From NCBI RefSeq assembly GCF_030718205.1, contig NZ_JAUZQF010000001.1:1-64000 (forward strand): DNA of 64,000 nucleotides. Reading direction: 5' to 3'. How positions within the stretch are numbered: position 1 is the first letter of the stretch; each line of letters opens with the position of its first letter. The position numbers were made by a program, and so were the translations under genes. This DNA comes from Nonomuraea turcica. Its GTDB lineage: Bacteria; Actinomycetota; Actinomycetes; Streptosporangiales; Streptosporangiaceae. Under the pieces are notes generated by a model. That model saw only the letters and a program-made list of their open reading frames with translations. It was not told the origin of the DNA and did not search any database. Positions 62,835 through 64,000 of the stretch are shown piece by piece.

Positions 62835-62855
62835 GGCGGGCACGGGATGCCCGCC
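62835..62855. terminator. Hairpin after kinase gene
   Basis: GGCGGGCA (62835-62842) pairs with TGCCCGCC (62848-62855) around CGGGA. It sits 7 nt past the kinase stop, between convergent genes. Confidence 0.6.
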
Positions 62856-62874
62856 TCACCAATTGGTGCGGGGT

Positions 62875-63510
62875 TCAGGGTTCCGCGTGCCGGTCGAGGC
62901 CGAGCGTGGCGATGAGGTCTTCATGGAGCTCGAACCAGACACGATGGCAGGAGTCGACGTCGGTGCGGTCGACCCAGCTGCCGTCCCCGGCTCGGGCGCG
63001 CGCCAGGGCTGCGGTGAATCGTGTGTCGTATCCGCGGAACCGCGTCAGGACGCTCCCGAGCCGGTCCGCGAGCGGCCGGAGTGCGCGGTCGATGTCGGCG
63101 AGCTCGTGGAGGATTCTGGCGTCCCAGGCGGGATCGGAGTGGTCGTTGACGGCGAGCCGATCGCCGGCGGTGGGCCGGAGTTGCCAGTCGGTGCAGGCTC
63201 GTAGCAGGAGGGCGTTCAGCGGGAGGAATGCGCGGTAGACGTCACCGACCTCGTCGGCACCGTCGACGCGGGCGAGCTCGGCCGCGAGCTGGCGCTCGTT
63301 CTCGGCTCGGCCCGATCCGGTCAGCGACCAGCCTCCGGTGCCGGCGAAGGCGGTGTGTTCGACCCAGCCACATGCCTCGGCGTCGAGGAGCACCTCTTTC
63401 GTCTCGGCCGTGCTGAGGCCGTACCGGTGTGCGAGCACCGGGGTGTCGGCGAACCCGGTGATGCGCACGGCATGCAGGACCAGGAGGGCGGGCGGAGAGT
63501 CTGGCGTCAT
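62875..63510 (-). CDS. Uncharacterised regulator-like protein (winged-helix N-terminus)
   Basis: A 211-residue soluble protein. Residues 8-75 look like a winged helix: ALLVLHAVRITGFADTPVLAHRYGLSTAETKEVLLDAEACGWVEHTAFAGTGGWSLTGSG. The rest is helical (LHELADIDRALRPLADRLGSVLTRFRGYDTRFTAALARA) and unmatched. It begins inside the stop of the upstream gene (ATGA, 63507-63510), so the pair is co-translated. A regulator role is inferred from the first domain. Confidence 0.75.
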   Translation of the reverse strand: MTPDSPPALLVLHAVRITGFADTPVLAHRYGLSTAETKEVLLDAEACGWVEHTAFAGTGGWSLTGSGRAENERQLAAELARVDGADEVGDVYRAFLPLNALLLRACTDWQLRPTAGDRLAVNDHSDPAWDARILHELADIDRALRPLADRLGSVLTRFRGYDTRFTAALARARAGDGSWVDRTDVDSCHRVWFELHEDLIATLGLDRHAEP

Positions 63511-63902
63511 GAGTCGGCGTCCTGTCGTGCTGTCAGGCGGGTGTAGTGCTGCTGGCAGGCCTGCGGGGAGTTGAATCCCATCGCCTGCGCCATCTGCGCC
63601 CAGGTCAGGCCTGCGCTCCGGGCCATGAACAGCAGGGCTGATTCAAGTCCTTCGACCTCGGCGCGTGCGGCGGGCAGGAAGGTGAGCGCGCTCAGGATGT
63701 CCTCCGGGTTCAGGTCGGCGTTGCGCCAGACGGCGAACTGCACAAGGTCGACCGCTGACGGCGGGGCGGGCGGGGGTCGCCACGGGCGGGCGTCGAGCGC
63801 GTCCGCGCCCAGGCTCAGGAGACGCTGACGCGCGTCCTGCTCACGTTGGGCCTGAGCGTGGTCGGCGTGCGCACTGTGAGCGATGTCCTGCTTGCGTGCC
63901 AT
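63507..63902 (-). CDS. Small HTH-containing protein
   Basis: A 131-residue protein. The basic/charged N-terminus (MARKQDIAHSAHADHAQAQREQ) is disordered. The C-terminal ~60 residues (ALLFMARSAGLTWAQMAQAMGFNSPQACQQHYTRL) carry a helix-turn-helix of the type in which the second helix ends SPQACQQHY; this resembles the GcrA/Myb-like or RNAP-sigma-like HTHs of actinobacterial small regulators. ATG 63902 is preferred to Met 63920. It is the first gene of the regulator pair, facing an operator-like repeat. Confidence 0.7.
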   Translation of the reverse strand: MARKQDIAHSAHADHAQAQREQDARQRLLSLGADALDARPWRPPPAPPSAVDLVQFAVWRNADLNPEDILSALTFLPAARAEVEGLESALLFMARSAGLTWAQMAQAMGFNSPQACQQHYTRLTARQDADS

Positions 63903-63920
63903 ACGACTTACGATGCACAA

Positions 63921-63949
63921 TCAACGAAACGTTGTCAACAATCTGTTGA
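63921..63949. promoter_or_regulatory. Nested inverted repeats (TCAAC/GTTGA), candidate operator
   Basis: In the 59-bp divergent gap four arms alternate: TCAAC (63921-63925), GTTG (63931-63934), CAAC (63936-63939) and GTTGA (63945-63949). The inner GTTGTCAAC is a perfect palindrome about one base, and the outer arms are symmetric about the same centre. It is AT-richer than its surroundings. It probably binds one of the two regulator proteins and controls both sides. Confidence 0.55.
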
Positions 63950-63961
63950 AAGCGAGGGCGG

Positions 63962-64000
63962 ATGATCGTACCTCTCACGGAGGCTGTCGCCGATACCTGC
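63962..64000 (+). CDS. Partial CDS cut by window end
   Basis: ATG 63962 with a GAGGG RBS 5 nt upstream opens a frame M-I-V-P-L-T-E-A-V-A-D-T-C that is still open at the last base. It is divergent from the regulator pair. Too short to assign; the opening resembles that of erythromycin-esterase-like proteins, but this is only a guess. Confidence 0.45.
   Translation, partial: MIVPLTEAVADTC

Overview
The window is chromosomal DNA of a high-GC, filamentous-type actinomycete. The codon use, many GTG starts, a proteasome activator of the Bpa/PafE type, STAS/anti-sigma pairs, SARP regulators, a GH6-CBM2 cellulase and mannosyltransferases all fit. The gene set suggests Streptosporangiaceae (Nonomuraea-like), but that placement is inference. 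One tRNA (Ser, anticodon TGA), one TPP riboswitch, a CelR/CebR-type operator and several hairpin terminators are visible. There is no rRNA, CRISPR array or insertion sequence.

Region 1 (1-31100) is mostly housekeeping. It holds a CNNM/CorC membrane pair, an LCP cell-wall ligase, a GPP34 protein divergent from a TenA thiaminase over only 23 bp, an Fpg/Nei glycosylase, an MFS exporter with a divergent HxlR regulator and rhodanese, a TPP-riboswitch-controlled CytX-like permease, an Ogt methyltransferase, signalling genes (two histidine kinases, one OmpR regulator, an anti-sigma ATPase and a STAS antagonist), YidC with two tiny membrane proteins, a block of polyprenol-dependent glycosyltransferases, pheA, serS, a cold-shock protein, a HAD phosphatase, Bpa and a quinone oxidoreductase. 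TenA and CytX together indicate salvage of thiamine pyrimidine.

Region 2 (31100-43740) starts with a MinD/ParA-like ATPase carrying a long EPLERRP repeat. It continues with tRNA-Ser, a STAS protein, a NUDIX-NYN-like fusion, and a five-gene operon (EmrB-type MFS, two tandem paralogous small membrane proteins, universal stress protein, M15 peptidase) divergent from a TetR gene with a visible dyad operator. A cellulase under a perfect CelR/CebR operator, a luciferase-like monooxygenase and several small uncharacterised genes follow.

Region 3 (43740-64000) is accessory in character. Two half genes (an ABC-2 permease and a DMT transporter) abut head to head at about 44170, which marks a rearrangement. 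Beyond it lies the most interesting segment: a 26-residue peptide ORF with a good RBS, a perfect 13-bp hairpin, a PaaK/LuxE-like adenylate-forming enzyme, and a polytopic protein with the YD / GLGD / PA(I)L signature of presenilin-type intramembrane aspartyl proteases. These run convergently into a SARP-NB-ARC-TPR regulator. I propose this as a candidate, apparently undescribed, peptide maturation or signalling cassette. Nearby are a stand-alone AICAR-transformylase-like gene, a second MFS exporter, a DrrAB ABC exporter, a second SARP regulator, a Ser/Thr kinase with WD40 repeats, and a two-gene regulator operon facing a gene cut off by the window end.

A recurring feature is a TANNNT -10 element 6-7 nt before the start codon, so many genes here probably make leaderless mRNAs. 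This was used to choose several starts.
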